Below, in pieces: positions 32,724 to 42,200 of a stretch of 59,142 nucleotides of DNA. The notes beneath the pieces were generated by a model. That model was not told the DNA's origin, did not search any database, and worked only from the letters and a program-made list of their open reading frames with translations. The stretch lies in the NCBI GenBank assembly GCA_035527715.1, contig DATKZY010000054.1, positions 1 through 59,142 of the forward strand. The letters run 5' to 3'. The position numbers were made by a program, and so were the translations under genes. Each line of letters begins with the position of its first letter. The first letter of the stretch is position 1. Origin of the DNA: DSUN01 sp035527715. GTDB lineage: Bacteria > Planctomycetota > PUPC01 > DSUN01.

Positions 32724-35624
32724 ATGATGAAGAAGCTCCTCATTGCCGTCGGGATCACCGCTGCCGCTGCCACGGCAGCGTGGCTCGCCGTCGCACGGGT
32801 CGTCCCCGCGCTCCTCGGTCGTGGCAGCGGGGACGGGGCGACGGCGGCCCGCGTCCTCGAGCGCGCCGCGTGGGAGCCGTATGGCTACCAGCTCCGCGAG
32901 GGACCCAGGTCGCGGAGCTACAACCTTCCGCTCGTCGTCAAGGTCGCTGCACAGGCGAAACCTAACGTCAGGCTGATCCTGGACTTACAAGACCGCTCGA
33001 ACTACTACTTCGTCGAGCTCACGGAGGGCCACACGCGCATCGGCAGGGTCGAGAGCGGGCTGGAGGGCGACCTGGGCACACGAAGCGTCCAGGGCCTCGT
33101 CCCCGGCGCCAACCGGGTGATCCTCAAGCGGCGCCACGACATCATCGAGGTCGTGCTCAACGATGCCGTGGTGGCACGCGCCGACGACGAGTCGTTCCAC
33201 GGCGGCAGCATCGGCGCCGGGGTGGTGGGCGATTCGGCGACACTGGAGGTCCGCCCTCCCCAGCCGTGCGACCCGATCTACTTCGCGGACGACTTCATGA
33301 AGACGGCGAGCGAGGGGGCCGCCTGGAAGCCGGTCAGCGGCTCGTGGGAGGTGGCGACGCTGCGCAACCCCAGCCTTTCGAGCAACGCCTTTCATTACAT
33401 CGGCGGCGCGCCCGGCGGCAAGCCCCCCGGCATCGCGGTGCGCGGGGAATGGTTCTGGGACAACTATCGCTTCCGCGCGGCCATCGCCTCTCAAGGGGCC
33501 GCCGACGTCGGCGTGTGCTTCTACTACCGCGACCCCGACAACTATTACCTGTTCCGCTGGAACGGCGCGACCCAGCCCGACGGCGCCAAGGTCCGCAAGC
33601 AGCTCATCAAGCGCTGGCACGGCAAGGAGACCCTTCTGGCAGAGGTCCCCGGCGGCTACCAACCCGGCATCTGGTACGAGCTGGAGGTCGAGGTCGTCGA
33701 GGACCGCATTCGCGCGTTGATTGACGGCCAGGCGATCTTCGGCGCCTCGGACCCCTGCCTGTGCTTCGGCCAGATCGGCCTCTACTCCGCTGTGCCTCCC
33801 CCGGGCGAAGCGCACTTCGACGACATCCTCGTGCAGAGCGCCCGGGGGTTCGACGAGGACTTCTCGACAGTGGCCGCCGGCCGATGGCGCCCGCTGGGCG
33901 GCTCCTGGGAGCAGACCGTCGAGAAGGACAGGCCGGCCTGCCGCGTCTCGGCCGACGCCCCGGCAAAGGCCATCGCCGGCAGCTCGCGCTGGCGCGACTA
34001 CACGCTCGCGGCACGCATCCGCCTGCCCGAGCAGACCGTGCCCGCCACCGAGGTGGGCCTGGTGAGCCACTACCTCGACGAGACGAACTACGCGCTCTTC
34101 GCCTGGCGGCCTGCCGCGGGGGCCGCCCGTCTCGAGATCCTCGTCGAAGGCAAGCGAACCGTCCAGGAGCACGCCATCGTGCACCGCGCGCCGCCGGGCA
34201 CGCGGCACCTGCTCGCGGTCGAATGGAAAGGGGGCGTGGCGACGGCCAGCCTCGACGGCCAGCCGGTCGCCTCGGCCTGGGCGCCGGGTCTGCCCCGGGG
34301 CGCCGTGGGGCTCTACGCGGCGGAGGCCCAGGCCCTGAGCTTCGAACACGCTCGCGTGGACTTCCCTCTGCCCCCCGAGCCGGTGCTGACGACGCACGAG
34401 ATCTTCTCGCGCGAGCTGACGATGGAGGTCTGGGCCGGCGCGGCCAACGACTGGGAGGCCGCCACCGAGACCCTCGACGGCGCATCCACGCAGCTCTTCT
34501 GGCACAGGGCGGACTTCCAGGGCGATGCCAGCATGCAGATCGAGGTCAAGGAGGTCGAGCTCAAGGCGGACGAGGCGCGCAACGTGCCGCCCGCCCGCCT
34601 GCGGCGGTCGTGCCGCATGGTGCTCTCCGCCGAATCCGGCAAGGGGGCACTCAGCGGCTACAACTTCCTCCTCGATTGGCCGGACGCGGCAACGGGCGGA
34701 ACCGCCTGCAAGGCCACCATCACCCGCCAGGGCACCCGCGCGGCCGAGCGGCGCGTGGCCTTCAGCAGCCCCGTCTACCGCCTGCGCTTCGAGCGCCTGG
34801 GGAACCACATCATCGCGTCCGTCAACGACGAGCCGATCCTCGCGGCGAAGGACCCGCATCCCCTCCCAGGCTGTCGGGCCGCGTTTGCCGCCCTCAACTT
34901 CCCCATCCGAAGCCACAAGGCCCCCGCCAGCCCCGGCGGAGTGAGGGTCCACACCTTCGGCAGGCAGGACGTGGCGGTCTTCTCCGACACCTTGCGGGTC
35001 TACACCTTCAGCAAGGCGGCGAGCGACTGGCGGCCAGCCGCCGGCACCTGGGAGATCAGCAACCGCTGGGAGTGCGACCCGCGCTGGTCGTTCTTCTCGG
35101 GCGTGCCCGACGCCTCGTCCCTGGCCGCCATCTGGAACAAGTACGCCTTCGACGGCGACGTGAGCGTGGAGTTCGCCGTCGGCCCCAAGATGGAGACCGC
35201 CCGCGGCGGCACGGCCTACCGCTACACCCGCGACTTCAACGTGACCCTCTGTGCGGATGGCAAGGACCTGACGAGCGGCTACAGCTTCCTCTACGGCGGC
35301 TGGGACAACAAGGAGACGGCCATCACCCGGGGCAACTCGGTCGTCGCCCGGTGCGCCGCGGTCATCCCCCGTGCCTCCGGCATCCACCGCCGCTGGTTCT
35401 ACCTCAAGGCCGAGAAGCTTGGCAGCACCCTGAACTTCTACGTGGACGGCTCCCGCGTGCTGACCTACACCGACCCCAATCCCCTCCCAGGCAACCGCAT
35501 GGCCATCTGGACGTGGGGCAACGGCATCATGGTCTCCCGCGTCCGCATCAGCGCGTCGGCCATCAAGGCTGCCGAGCCGCCCGGCACCCCCCGCGGCCCT
35601 TGCCGCTCCCTCTACCGCCAGTGA
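32724..35624 (+). CDS. Secreted multi-module ConA/LamG-like protein
   Basis: A 966-residue protein. The N-terminus (KKLLIAVGITAAAATAAWLAV) is a signal peptide or membrane anchor. The rest is about five beta-sandwich modules of roughly 180-200 residues that look like concanavalin-A/LamG or DUF1080-type lectin folds. Recurring patterns are W.P..G.W, then DYTL/DNYRF, then NYYLFRW or NYALFAW, and closing FDDI or VSRVRIS. Such modules bind carbohydrate. No catalytic motif is evident. Start is ATG 32724 or 32727; there is no clear ribosome site. It has a near-perfect promoter and stands alone, ending 12 bp from the convergent AI-2E gene. Confidence 0.6.
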   Translation: MMKKLLIAVGITAAAATAAWLAVARVVPALLGRGSGDGATAARVLERAAWEPYGYQLREGPRSRSYNLPLVVKVAAQAKPNVRLILDLQDRSNYYFVELTEGHTRIGRVESGLEGDLGTRSVQGLVPGANRVILKRRHDIIEVVLNDAVVARADDESFHGGSIGAGVVGDSATLEVRPPQPCDPIYFADDFMKTASEGAAWKPVSGSWEVATLRNPSLSSNAFHYIGGAPGGKPPGIAVRGEWFWDNYRFRAAIASQGAADVGVCFYYRDPDNYYLFRWNGATQPDGAKVRKQLIKRWHGKETLLAEVPGGYQPGIWYELEVEVVEDRIRALIDGQAIFGASDPCLCFGQIGLYSAVPPPGEAHFDDILVQSARGFDEDFSTVAAGRWRPLGGSWEQTVEKDRPACRVSADAPAKAIAGSSRWRDYTLAARIRLPEQTVPATEVGLVSHYLDETNYALFAWRPAAGAARLEILVEGKRTVQEHAIVHRAPPGTRHLLAVEWKGGVATASLDGQPVASAWAPGLPRGAVGLYAAEAQALSFEHARVDFPLPPEPVLTTHEIFSRELTMEVWAGAANDWEAATETLDGASTQLFWHRADFQGDASMQIEVKEVELKADEARNVPPARLRRSCRMVLSAESGKGALSGYNFLLDWPDAATGGTACKATITRQGTRAAERRVAFSSPVYRLRFERLGNHIIASVNDEPILAAKDPHPLPGCRAAFAALNFPIRSHKAPASPGGVRVHTFGRQDVAVFSDTLRVYTFSKAASDWRPAAGTWEISNRWECDPRWSFFSGVPDASSLAAIWNKYAFDGDVSVEFAVGPKMETARGGTAYRYTRDFNVTLCADGKDLTSGYSFLYGGWDNKETAITRGNSVVARCAAVIPRASGIHRRWFYLKAEKLGSTLNFYVDGSRVLTYTDPNPLPGNRMAIWTWGNGIMVSRVRISASAIKAAEPPGTPRGPCRSLYRQ

Positions 35625-35636
35625 CTGGCGACCGTC

Positions 35637-36782
35637 CTACTGCGGCTCGCCGGGGGCGGCGGGCGGCTGGGCGTTCTTGTAGTGGCGGAGCAACTCCCCG
35701 GCAAGGACCTTCACCACGGCGGCCAGTGGCACGGCGAACACGACGCCGAGGAAGCCCATGAGGTGCCCGAAGACCATGATGGCCAGGAGCACGGCGACGG
35801 GGTGGACGCCCACTTTCGGCCCGATGATTTTGGGTATGAGGACCATCCCCGCAAAGGTTTCGCCAAACGCGAAGACCAGGGCGACCCCCAGGGGCTTGAG
35901 CAGGCCGACGTAGGGCACAAGCGAGAACAGCAGCGCGGGCAGCATCCCCACCACCAGGCCGAGATACGGCACCATGTCGGCCAGCCCCCCCGCCACGCCG
36001 ATGAGGATCGCGAAGTCCACCCCACACAGCAGGAGTCCGACCGAGTAGATGCCGCAAAGGGCCAGACACACGACGAGCAGGCCGCGGTAGTAGGCGTGGA
36101 CGTTGCGGTCGATTTCGCGGAGCACCCGGAGGATGCCTTCCTTGTTGCGCTCGGGGAGCAGTGCCTCGGCCCTGCGGCCCAGGTTGGGCAGGTCCACGAG
36201 CAGGTAGGCGGTGACGACGAAGAACAGGACGAACCGGAAGCTGGTGAGGATGATGCCCAACAGCACGCCAAACACTGCGCCGAACCCCTGGAGGACGGAG
36301 ACCGAGATCTCGCGGAAGTTCTCCCGAATCGTCACGGGCAGGCGCTGAATCGTCTGCTCGATCTGCACGCGAATCTCGTTGGGAATGGTCTCGAAGGCGC
36401 CGCGGACGCGTAGAGCGAACGTCTTCCCCTCGGGCTCCGGGCACAGCGCGCGCTCGGCCCGCGGCACCACCCGCTCGACCGTGCGCACCAGGTAGGAGAT
36501 GCCCAGGGTGATGCCCCCCACGAGCAGCACGGTGAGGGTGAGCATCAGCACGGCGACCACCACGGCACGCGGCAGCCGCAGCTTGACGTGGAAGAACTCG
36601 ACGGCGGGGCTGACGATGTAGGCGGCCACAACAGCCAGGACGAATGGCGCGATCGTGCTCCGCACCTGGTAGATCAAGGACACCAGGAGGGCGACGCAAG
36701 CAGCCACCGCCAGGAACTTCACCCAGCGGCTGCGGAGGACCGACCCCACCGATTCGCGCCCCGGCGGCTCCGACATGTCCAT
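35637..36782 (-). CDS. AI-2E/PerM-family transporter
   Basis: A 381-residue inner-membrane protein with about seven or eight hydrophobic helices arranged as in the AI-2E (PerM/YdiK) family: two helices at 20-55, a pair at 58-100, a hydrophilic domain (about 105-165) and a C-terminal bundle. The C-terminal PKIIGPKVGVHPVAVLLAIMVFGHLMGFLGVVFAVPLAAV is the family's best-conserved segment. Members export small molecules or act as Na+/H+ antiporters; the substrate cannot be read here. The ATG at 36782 has GAGGAA about 10 nt upstream. The zinc-ribbon gene ends 39 bp upstream on the same strand and may share its transcript. Confidence 0.88.
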   Translation of the reverse strand: MDMSEPPGRESVGSVLRSRWVKFLAVAACVALLVSLIYQVRSTIAPFVLAVVAAYIVSPAVEFFHVKLRLPRAVVVAVLMLTLTVLLVGGITLGISYLVRTVERVVPRAERALCPEPEGKTFALRVRGAFETIPNEIRVQIEQTIQRLPVTIRENFREISVSVLQGFGAVFGVLLGIILTSFRFVLFFVVTAYLLVDLPNLGRRAEALLPERNKEGILRVLREIDRNVHAYYRGLLVVCLALCGIYSVGLLLCGVDFAILIGVAGGLADMVPYLGLVVGMLPALLFSLVPYVGLLKPLGVALVFAFGETFAGMVLIPKIIGPKVGVHPVAVLLAIMVFGHLMGFLGVVFAVPLAAVVKVLAGELLRHYKNAQPPAAPGEPQ

Positions 36783-36821
36783 CCCCTGATTCCTCGGCCG
36801 CGCGGCGCCGAGCGGCGCCCG

Positions 36822-37217
36822 CTACTTGACGTCGGGCCCCGGCCCGCCTTCGTCGTCCACCAGGAGCAGGAGTTCATCCGTCCTCACGCGGTCGCGCGGC
36901 TGGTTCCGCAGGACGAGCACGCGGGTCGTCCCCTTCCGCAACACCTCCAGGGTCGGCACCCGGATCTCCGTCTGGCACATCGGGCAGTGCAGCGTGTGCC
37001 CGGCGGCCCCCGCCTTCACGACCATGCGGTACCGGCAGGTGCACACCAGCACGTATCGCTCGGCCTCTCGGTACGACTCCTCGTCCACCTCCTGCCCCGC
37101 CGCAGGCACGACCAGTTGCTGGAGGCACACGGGGCAGCGGATCCGGAATCCGGCGAGGCGCTGCTCCGCAACCAGGTGCTGGCCGCACGAGCACTCGAAC
37201 TTGAACCGATCGCCCAT
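36822..37217 (-). CDS. Tandem zinc-ribbon protein
   Basis: A 131-residue protein with two similar Cys4 units. Unit 1 has C9, C11, C28 and C31 (CSC...CPVC), and unit 2 has C59, C61, C78 and C81 (CTC...CPMC). Each unit reads like a short zinc ribbon with hydrophobic strands between the Cys pairs. Such proteins usually bind nucleic acid or protein partners, but no specific family is recognised. AGGAGG lies just upstream of the ATG and a strong promoter is at 37247-37275. Confidence 0.7.
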   Translation of the reverse strand: MGDRFKFECSCGQHLVAEQRLAGFRIRCPVCLQQLVVPAAGQEVDEESYREAERYVLVCTCRYRMVVKAGAAGHTLHCPMCQTEIRVPTLEVLRKGTTRVLVLRNQPRDRVRTDELLLLVDDEGGPGPDVK

Positions 37218-37246
37218 CGCGCGCCTCCTCTCCCCCCGCTCCGAGC

Positions 37247-37275
37247 ATCTTACCCCGGCGTGCCCAACGTGTCAA
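37247..37275 (-). promoter_or_regulatory. Promoter of the zinc-ribbon gene
   Basis: On the minus strand, TTGACA (37275-37270) and TAAGAT (37252-37247), spacer 17 bp. It diverges from 37300-37328, with 24 bp between the two -35 boxes. Confidence 0.6.
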
Positions 37276-37299
37276 CCCGAGGCAGAAGGCAAAGGCGAC

Positions 37300-37328
37300 T
37301 TGATCGGGGGCAGGCCGGAGCGTACCAT
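37300..37328 (+). promoter_or_regulatory. Promoter of the glycan operon (37380-46083)
   Basis: TTGATC (37300-37305) and TACCAT (37323-37328), spacer 17 bp, about 50 bp before the first gene. It is the only promoter-like site seen for five tightly coupled genes. Confidence 0.45.
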
Positions 37329-37379
37329 GCCCCCGGTCAGCGCCACAACCCAGCAACGTGGGGAAAGGAGAAGGCGTCC

Positions 37380-38444
37380 GTGGCAAGAGACCGCGTGAAC
37401 GTGGCCGTCGTCGGCCTGGGAATGGGCCGGCATCACCTGAAGGGCTACTACGACTACCCGCGCTCGCGGGCCGTGGCGATCTGCGACGTGGACGCCGCCC
37501 GCCTGGCCCAGTTCGCCGCCGAGTGCAAGATCCCTCCGGAGAACTGCTTCACGGACTACCGGAAGCTGATGGCCTCGGCCCGCAAGCTCGAGCTGGACGC
37601 CGTGAGCGTGGCGCTGCCCAACGCCCTTCACGCTCCGGTGACCATCGCCGGCCTGAACGCGGGGCTGCACGTCCTGTGCGAGAAGCCGATGGCGATGAAC
37701 GTGCGCCAGGCCCGCGCGATGCTGGCCGCTGCAAAGAAGGCCCGCAGGAAGCTGATGATCAACTTCTCCTACCGCTTCATGCCGCAGACCCAATCGCTCA
37801 AGAGCGTCGTGGCGAGCGGGGCCATCGGCGAGGTGTACTACGGCCGCACGGCCTGGTATCGCCGCCGCGGCCTGCCTGGGTTCGGCGGCTGGTTCGGCCA
37901 GAAGAAGCTCTCGGGCGGCGGCCCAGTCATCGACCTGGGGGTCCACCGCATAGATATGGCCATGTGGCTCATGGGCAGCCCCAAGCCGGTGTCGGTCTCG
38001 GCCAGCACGTATAGCGTCATCGGCGCCCGCGTGGCCAAGGAGCAGCGGAAGACCTTCGACGTCGAGGACATCGGCGGCGCCTTCATCCGCTTCGACAACG
38101 GCGCCACGCTCCTGGCCGAGGCGAGCTGGGCCGGCTTCACGCAGAAGCGCGAGGAGATGATCACCCAGCTCCTCGGCACCAAGGGCGGCATCCTCCACTC
38201 CAACGTCAACGAGACCTACGAGTTCGAGGCCCGCGTGTTCACCGAGCACGACGGGGCGCTGTGGGAGACCAAGCTCCAGCAGGGCCTCGCCCCCTGCCCC
38301 ACCGCGTACCAGGAGTTCGTCAACGCAATCATCGAGGGCCGCGAGACCATCGCCCCGGGCGAGCACGGCTTCGCCGTCCAGCAGATCCTCGACGCCATCT
38401 ACCAGTCCGCCGCCACCGGCAGGGAAGTGCGAATCAAGGCGTGA
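37380..38444 (+). CDS. Gfo/Idh/MocA-family oxidoreductase
   Basis: A 354-residue cytoplasmic NAD(P)-dependent oxidoreductase without a signal peptide. The Rossmann loop is VGLGMGRHH (11-19), the family EKP motif is at 101-103 in HVLCEKPMAM, and GGPVIDLGVHRIDMAMWLMG matches the catalytic Asp/His segment. The GTG start has AAAGGAG and GAAGG upstream. The stop overlaps the next gene by GTGA. As first gene of an operon with a deacetylase and glycosidase-like enzymes, it probably oxidises or epimerises a released sugar. Confidence 0.9.
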   Translation: MARDRVNVAVVGLGMGRHHLKGYYDYPRSRAVAICDVDAARLAQFAAECKIPPENCFTDYRKLMASARKLELDAVSVALPNALHAPVTIAGLNAGLHVLCEKPMAMNVRQARAMLAAAKKARRKLMINFSYRFMPQTQSLKSVVASGAIGEVYYGRTAWYRRRGLPGFGGWFGQKKLSGGGPVIDLGVHRIDMAMWLMGSPKPVSVSASTYSVIGARVAKEQRKTFDVEDIGGAFIRFDNGATLLAEASWAGFTQKREEMITQLLGTKGGILHSNVNETYEFEARVFTEHDGALWETKLQQGLAPCPTAYQEFVNAIIEGRETIAPGEHGFAVQQILDAIYQSAATGREVRIKA

Positions 38445-39238
38445 CCGTGGCCAAGACCCTCGTCGCAGTATCGGCCCATGCCGACGATGCCGAGCTGAAC
38501 GCCGGCGGCACACTCGCCAAGTGGGCCGCTGCCGGCGGCGCCGTCCACGTCGTCATGGTCACCAACAACTGCTCCGGCTCGATGATCCCGCCCGGCGGCG
38601 ATGAGCGCGCCGCCCGTCGCCTCCCGCCCGACGAGACCATGGCCATCCGCCGCCGCGAGCAGGAGGCCGCGGCGGCTCTCCTGGGCGCCAAGGTGCACTA
38701 CCTCGACTACCCCCAACGCCACTACTGGGACGGCTCGCAGGCGATCACGATCAGCTACGGCGCAATCCCCCATCCAGTGCCCAATTCCGCCATTCCGCAT
38801 TCCGCATCCCGCATTCGGCAGTTGCCGCCCCTGGTCATCGCCTTCCAGCAGCCCGAGCACGTGGCGCGCCTGGCGGACCTGTTGGCCAGCCTGCGACCCG
38901 ATCTCGTCCTCACGCAAACGCCCATTGACCTCGACCCCGAGCACCACGCCGTGGCCTCGATGGCCTGGCAGGCGTTCCGGCTCGGCCTCCGCGCCCTCCG
39001 CGGGGCCACGCTGCGCTTCTGGACGCCCGGAAGCTCCTGCCAGGACGGCTTGCTCGACCCAGGCTACGACCACGTCGAGGACATCTCGGACCACTTCGAG
39101 GCGAAGCTGGCCCTCTGCCGCTGCCACGCCAGCCAGATGACGCGTCTCCGCCTGGACATGGTGGAGCGCAGGGCCGCACAGTGGGGCCAGCGACTCGGCG
39201 TCCGCTACGCCGAACCGTTCAGGACCGCGAACGCTTGA
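38441..39238 (+). CDS. PIG-L-family N-acetyl-sugar deacetylase
   Basis: A 265-residue LmbE/PIG-L protein. These zinc enzymes remove N-acetyl groups from GlcNAc-type sugars. The metal motif AHADDAE is at 12-18 and the distal DPEHHAV (165-171) supplies the third ligand. The GTG start overlaps the previous stop (GTGA). Residues about 107-127 (IPHPVPNSAIPHSASRIRQL) are an in-frame insertion made of a repeated ATTCCGC heptamer; they sit between two strands and may form a surface loop. The next gene starts 2 bp downstream. Confidence 0.88.
   Translation: MTVAKTLVAVSAHADDAELNAGGTLAKWAAAGGAVHVVMVTNNCSGSMIPPGGDERAARRLPPDETMAIRRREQEAAAALLGAKVHYLDYPQRHYWDGSQAITISYGAIPHPVPNSAIPHSASRIRQLPPLVIAFQQPEHVARLADLLASLRPDLVLTQTPIDLDPEHHAVASMAWQAFRLGLRALRGATLRFWTPGSSCQDGLLDPGYDHVEDISDHFEAKLALCRCHASQMTRLRLDMVERRAAQWGQRLGVRYAEPFRTANA
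38760..38827. repeat. Heptamer-repeat insertion inside the PIG-L gene
   Basis: CCATTCCGC, ATTCCGC, ATCCCGC and ATTCGGC follow one another at about 38784-38820, flanked by CCCAATTCCG. The block is in frame with the host gene. It looks like an intragenic repeat of a different type from the hairpins at 43-180 and 26126-26264. Confidence 0.6.
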
Positions 39239-39240
39239 CC

Positions 39241-42200
39241 ATGCGCACATCCCTCTGCCGCCGCGTGCTCCTCCTCCTGCTTCTGGCGCTGCCGCCGGCC
39301 GACTTCGCGGCCGGCGAGCCGGCGCCGCTGCGCATCGTGCCCGTGCCCCGCGAGGTGGAGCGGGGCGCCGACCAGCCGCTGGGCGAGGTGCTCCTGGTTC
39401 TCCCGCCCGACCCTTCGGAGCTGACCACCGCGGCCGCGGAGGAAATCCGGCTGCGGCTCAGGGAACTGGACGCCCCGGCGCCGAAGACCGTGACCGCGGG
39501 CGCCGCGGAGGGCGAAAGCTGGCGCGGCTGCCGCATCGAGCTGGCCCTCGCCGCCGCAGGCGACGCCGCCCCAGTGCCCAAGGCCCCACAGGGCTACTGG
39601 CTCGACAGCACGGACGCCACGCGCGTCCGCCTCGTCGGCCGCGACGAGCCGGGGCTGTTCTGGTCCGCCGTGACCTGCCGCCGGCTGCTCCGCAAGGGCG
39701 ACAACGGCCAGGCGATCCTCGCCTCCGCCCGCATCCGCGACTGGCCGGACTTCCCGCTCCGCGCCATGAGCCGTCTCGGCAGCTACCATCGCGAGCGCTC
39801 GGAGCATGGCCTCCTCGAGGCCATGAGGCGCAGCCGCGCCGAGCCGGGGCGCTACGCCGACGCCTACGTGTACGAGACCAAGCGGGTCCTCGATTTCCTG
39901 GCTCGCCTCAAGCTCAATCTCGTCTGGCTCCCCCTCACGGGCGTGCCCGTGGAGCTCGACGAGTTGGCCCGAGAGCTCGGCGGCGCGGACCGGGCCGAGA
40001 CGTTTCTGGCCATGCTCCGCCGCGTCACCGACCACGCCCGCGCCCGCGGCATCACCGTCTGCGAGGTCGTCACCTGCCACGTCGCCACGTCGCCGGACGA
40101 CGACGCCGACCCCGTGGCGTCGCGCTGCGTGTGCAACCGCGGCCAGAAGCGCTACTACTGCTGGAGCCTCGACGACTGGAGCCGCCGGCGCGCCGAACAG
40201 GCCGCCAGGCTCTTCGCCAGGGCCGGCTACCGACTCGTCGCGCTCCAGCTCCCCGACGGCGGCGGCCTGGCCAATCCCGGCCACTGGAACGACCGCTGCA
40301 AGAGCTGCCAGGCCCGCTGGGGCAACGACCGCGCCGCCGCCGATGCACACCTCGTCGCCCTCTGGCGCCAGGCATTCAGCAAGCACGCCCCCGACACGGC
40401 CCTGGCCGTCATCCAATACCCCGCCGACCCCAGCATTCTGCTTCAGCCCGACGACCCGAGCTACGAGCCCGCGTGCCGCTACTGGGCCGACCTGCACAAG
40501 CATCTGCCGAACGACCCCCCCCTCGCCGTGTGCGTGCGCGAGTGCGCGCGGCCCGCCGTCGCCGCCTTCTACAAGCTCTTCGACGCACGCCCCATCCTCG
40601 CCCAGTGGATGGCCGACTCCACGTCGGGCGACCACCACTGGTGCCCGCTCCTCACCAGCCGCGCGCGCTTCGCCAAGACCTTCCGCGAGCCAGGTCGCAG
40701 CGTGTGGGTGCTGGGGGCCTCGTCGTCCTGCGCGCCGGTCGCGGCTGCGGCGGCGGCCCAGTATCTCTGGAACGCCGAGTCCCCGGGCGCAGAGCCCTGG
40801 CAGGGCGACCTGGACATCGAGCGCGACGGGGCCGGCCCCGCCGCCTGGACGGAGACTCTGCTCCCCGCATTCGCGGCCGAGGCATTCGGCGACAAGGCGG
40901 CCCCCTGGCTCCTCGACGCCCTCCAGGGCTGCATCAGTCCCTCCTACTGCCTCCTGCCCGGCGACGTGGCGCGCATGGCCGAGACCCCGAACACCGCGGC
41001 CCGCATGCGCCAGCAGTACGAAGCCCTCCTGCGCGCCAGCGGCGGGATCGAGCGCGTGTGGCAGCGCTTCGAGGCCGGCGAACGCCACGTCGTCTTCGCC
41101 GACACCGCCCCGTACTTCTACGGGCTCGGCGAGCAGGTGGCGCGCTCGCGCGTCTGGGCCAGCACCCACTGGGCCAGCCTGCGCGTGGCCGAGGCCCTGC
41201 GCACCGGCGAGCCCAGGGCCGCCATCGCCACGGAGCTGGCCGACGCCATCCGCCGCGTGGCCGCCGATGCCGCACTCGCCGCCCGGATGGACGCGCGAGT
41301 CGCCGCCCGGCCCAGGGCCGGCAAGGCCGACTACAGCCGCTGGTTCGCCCGGCCGCTGCGGGCCCGCTACGACGACACGGCCTACGGCCATCTCACCGAC
41401 CGGCTCCACCGGCTCCTGCGCCTGGTGAACGGTCGAATGGTCGAGCTCCGCCCGGCCCCCGACGACTCCCCGCACCCCTGCCCTCTCCTGCCGGACGACG
41501 GGCGCGACCTGGCCCTCCGCGGCAAGGGCGCGACCACGCTCAGCATCGTGCCCTACCCCACCCAGGGCAACAGCAGGACCGCGATCCAGATCGAGGGCCT
41601 CACGCAGCCCTGGCACGACGGCCTCTCCGTCGGCTTCCCGCCCGTGGACGTCGCCGAGCACGTGAAGGCAGGCGGCGTGCTCCGCTTCTGCCTCAACGGC
41701 GGCGGCGCCGGCAACCAGCAGCTCACCTTCTGGCTCTACGCCCGCACCGACGCCGGCGGCGCCACGCCGGCGGACGCCAAGGACTGGGCGTGGGTCTCCC
41801 TCACGGACTACGTGGAGGTGGACGACCTGGAGGCCACCTGGCAGCTCGTCACCATTCCCCTCGACCGCCTGCTGCCCAAGGGCTACACCAAGGTGGTCGG
41901 CTTCGGGATGAACAACTCGACCCACAACGAGGTCTGCGGCCCGCTCTGGCTCGACTCGATGTGCGTGACTGCGCGCGGCAGCCCCATCGAGGCCGACGTC
42001 CCGGTCCGGGAGCCGCCGGCGCAGCCGCCTGCCACCGAGGCGCGGGTGCTGGCCTACGGGCTTCAGCCCTCGACCTACGTCACGGCCAACGGCATGGCGA
42101 ACCGCCTGATGCTCGCGCTCAAGGTCGTCGGCAACGGCTCGCTGAGCAACGTGCGGATCACCCTCCGGCTCCTCTCGCCCGACGGCGAGCTGCTCCACTC

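Noticed and set aside
41461..41530. A possible further intragenic repeat in the GH20-like gene (SPHPCPLLPDDGR region)
   Set aside because: It is Pro-rich and reminiscent of repeat-derived peptides, but no palindrome or second copy was found.
39205..42198. A 997-codon open frame antisense to the GH20-like gene
   Set aside because: The sense frame has a signal peptide, coupled start and family motifs; the antisense product is low-complexity.
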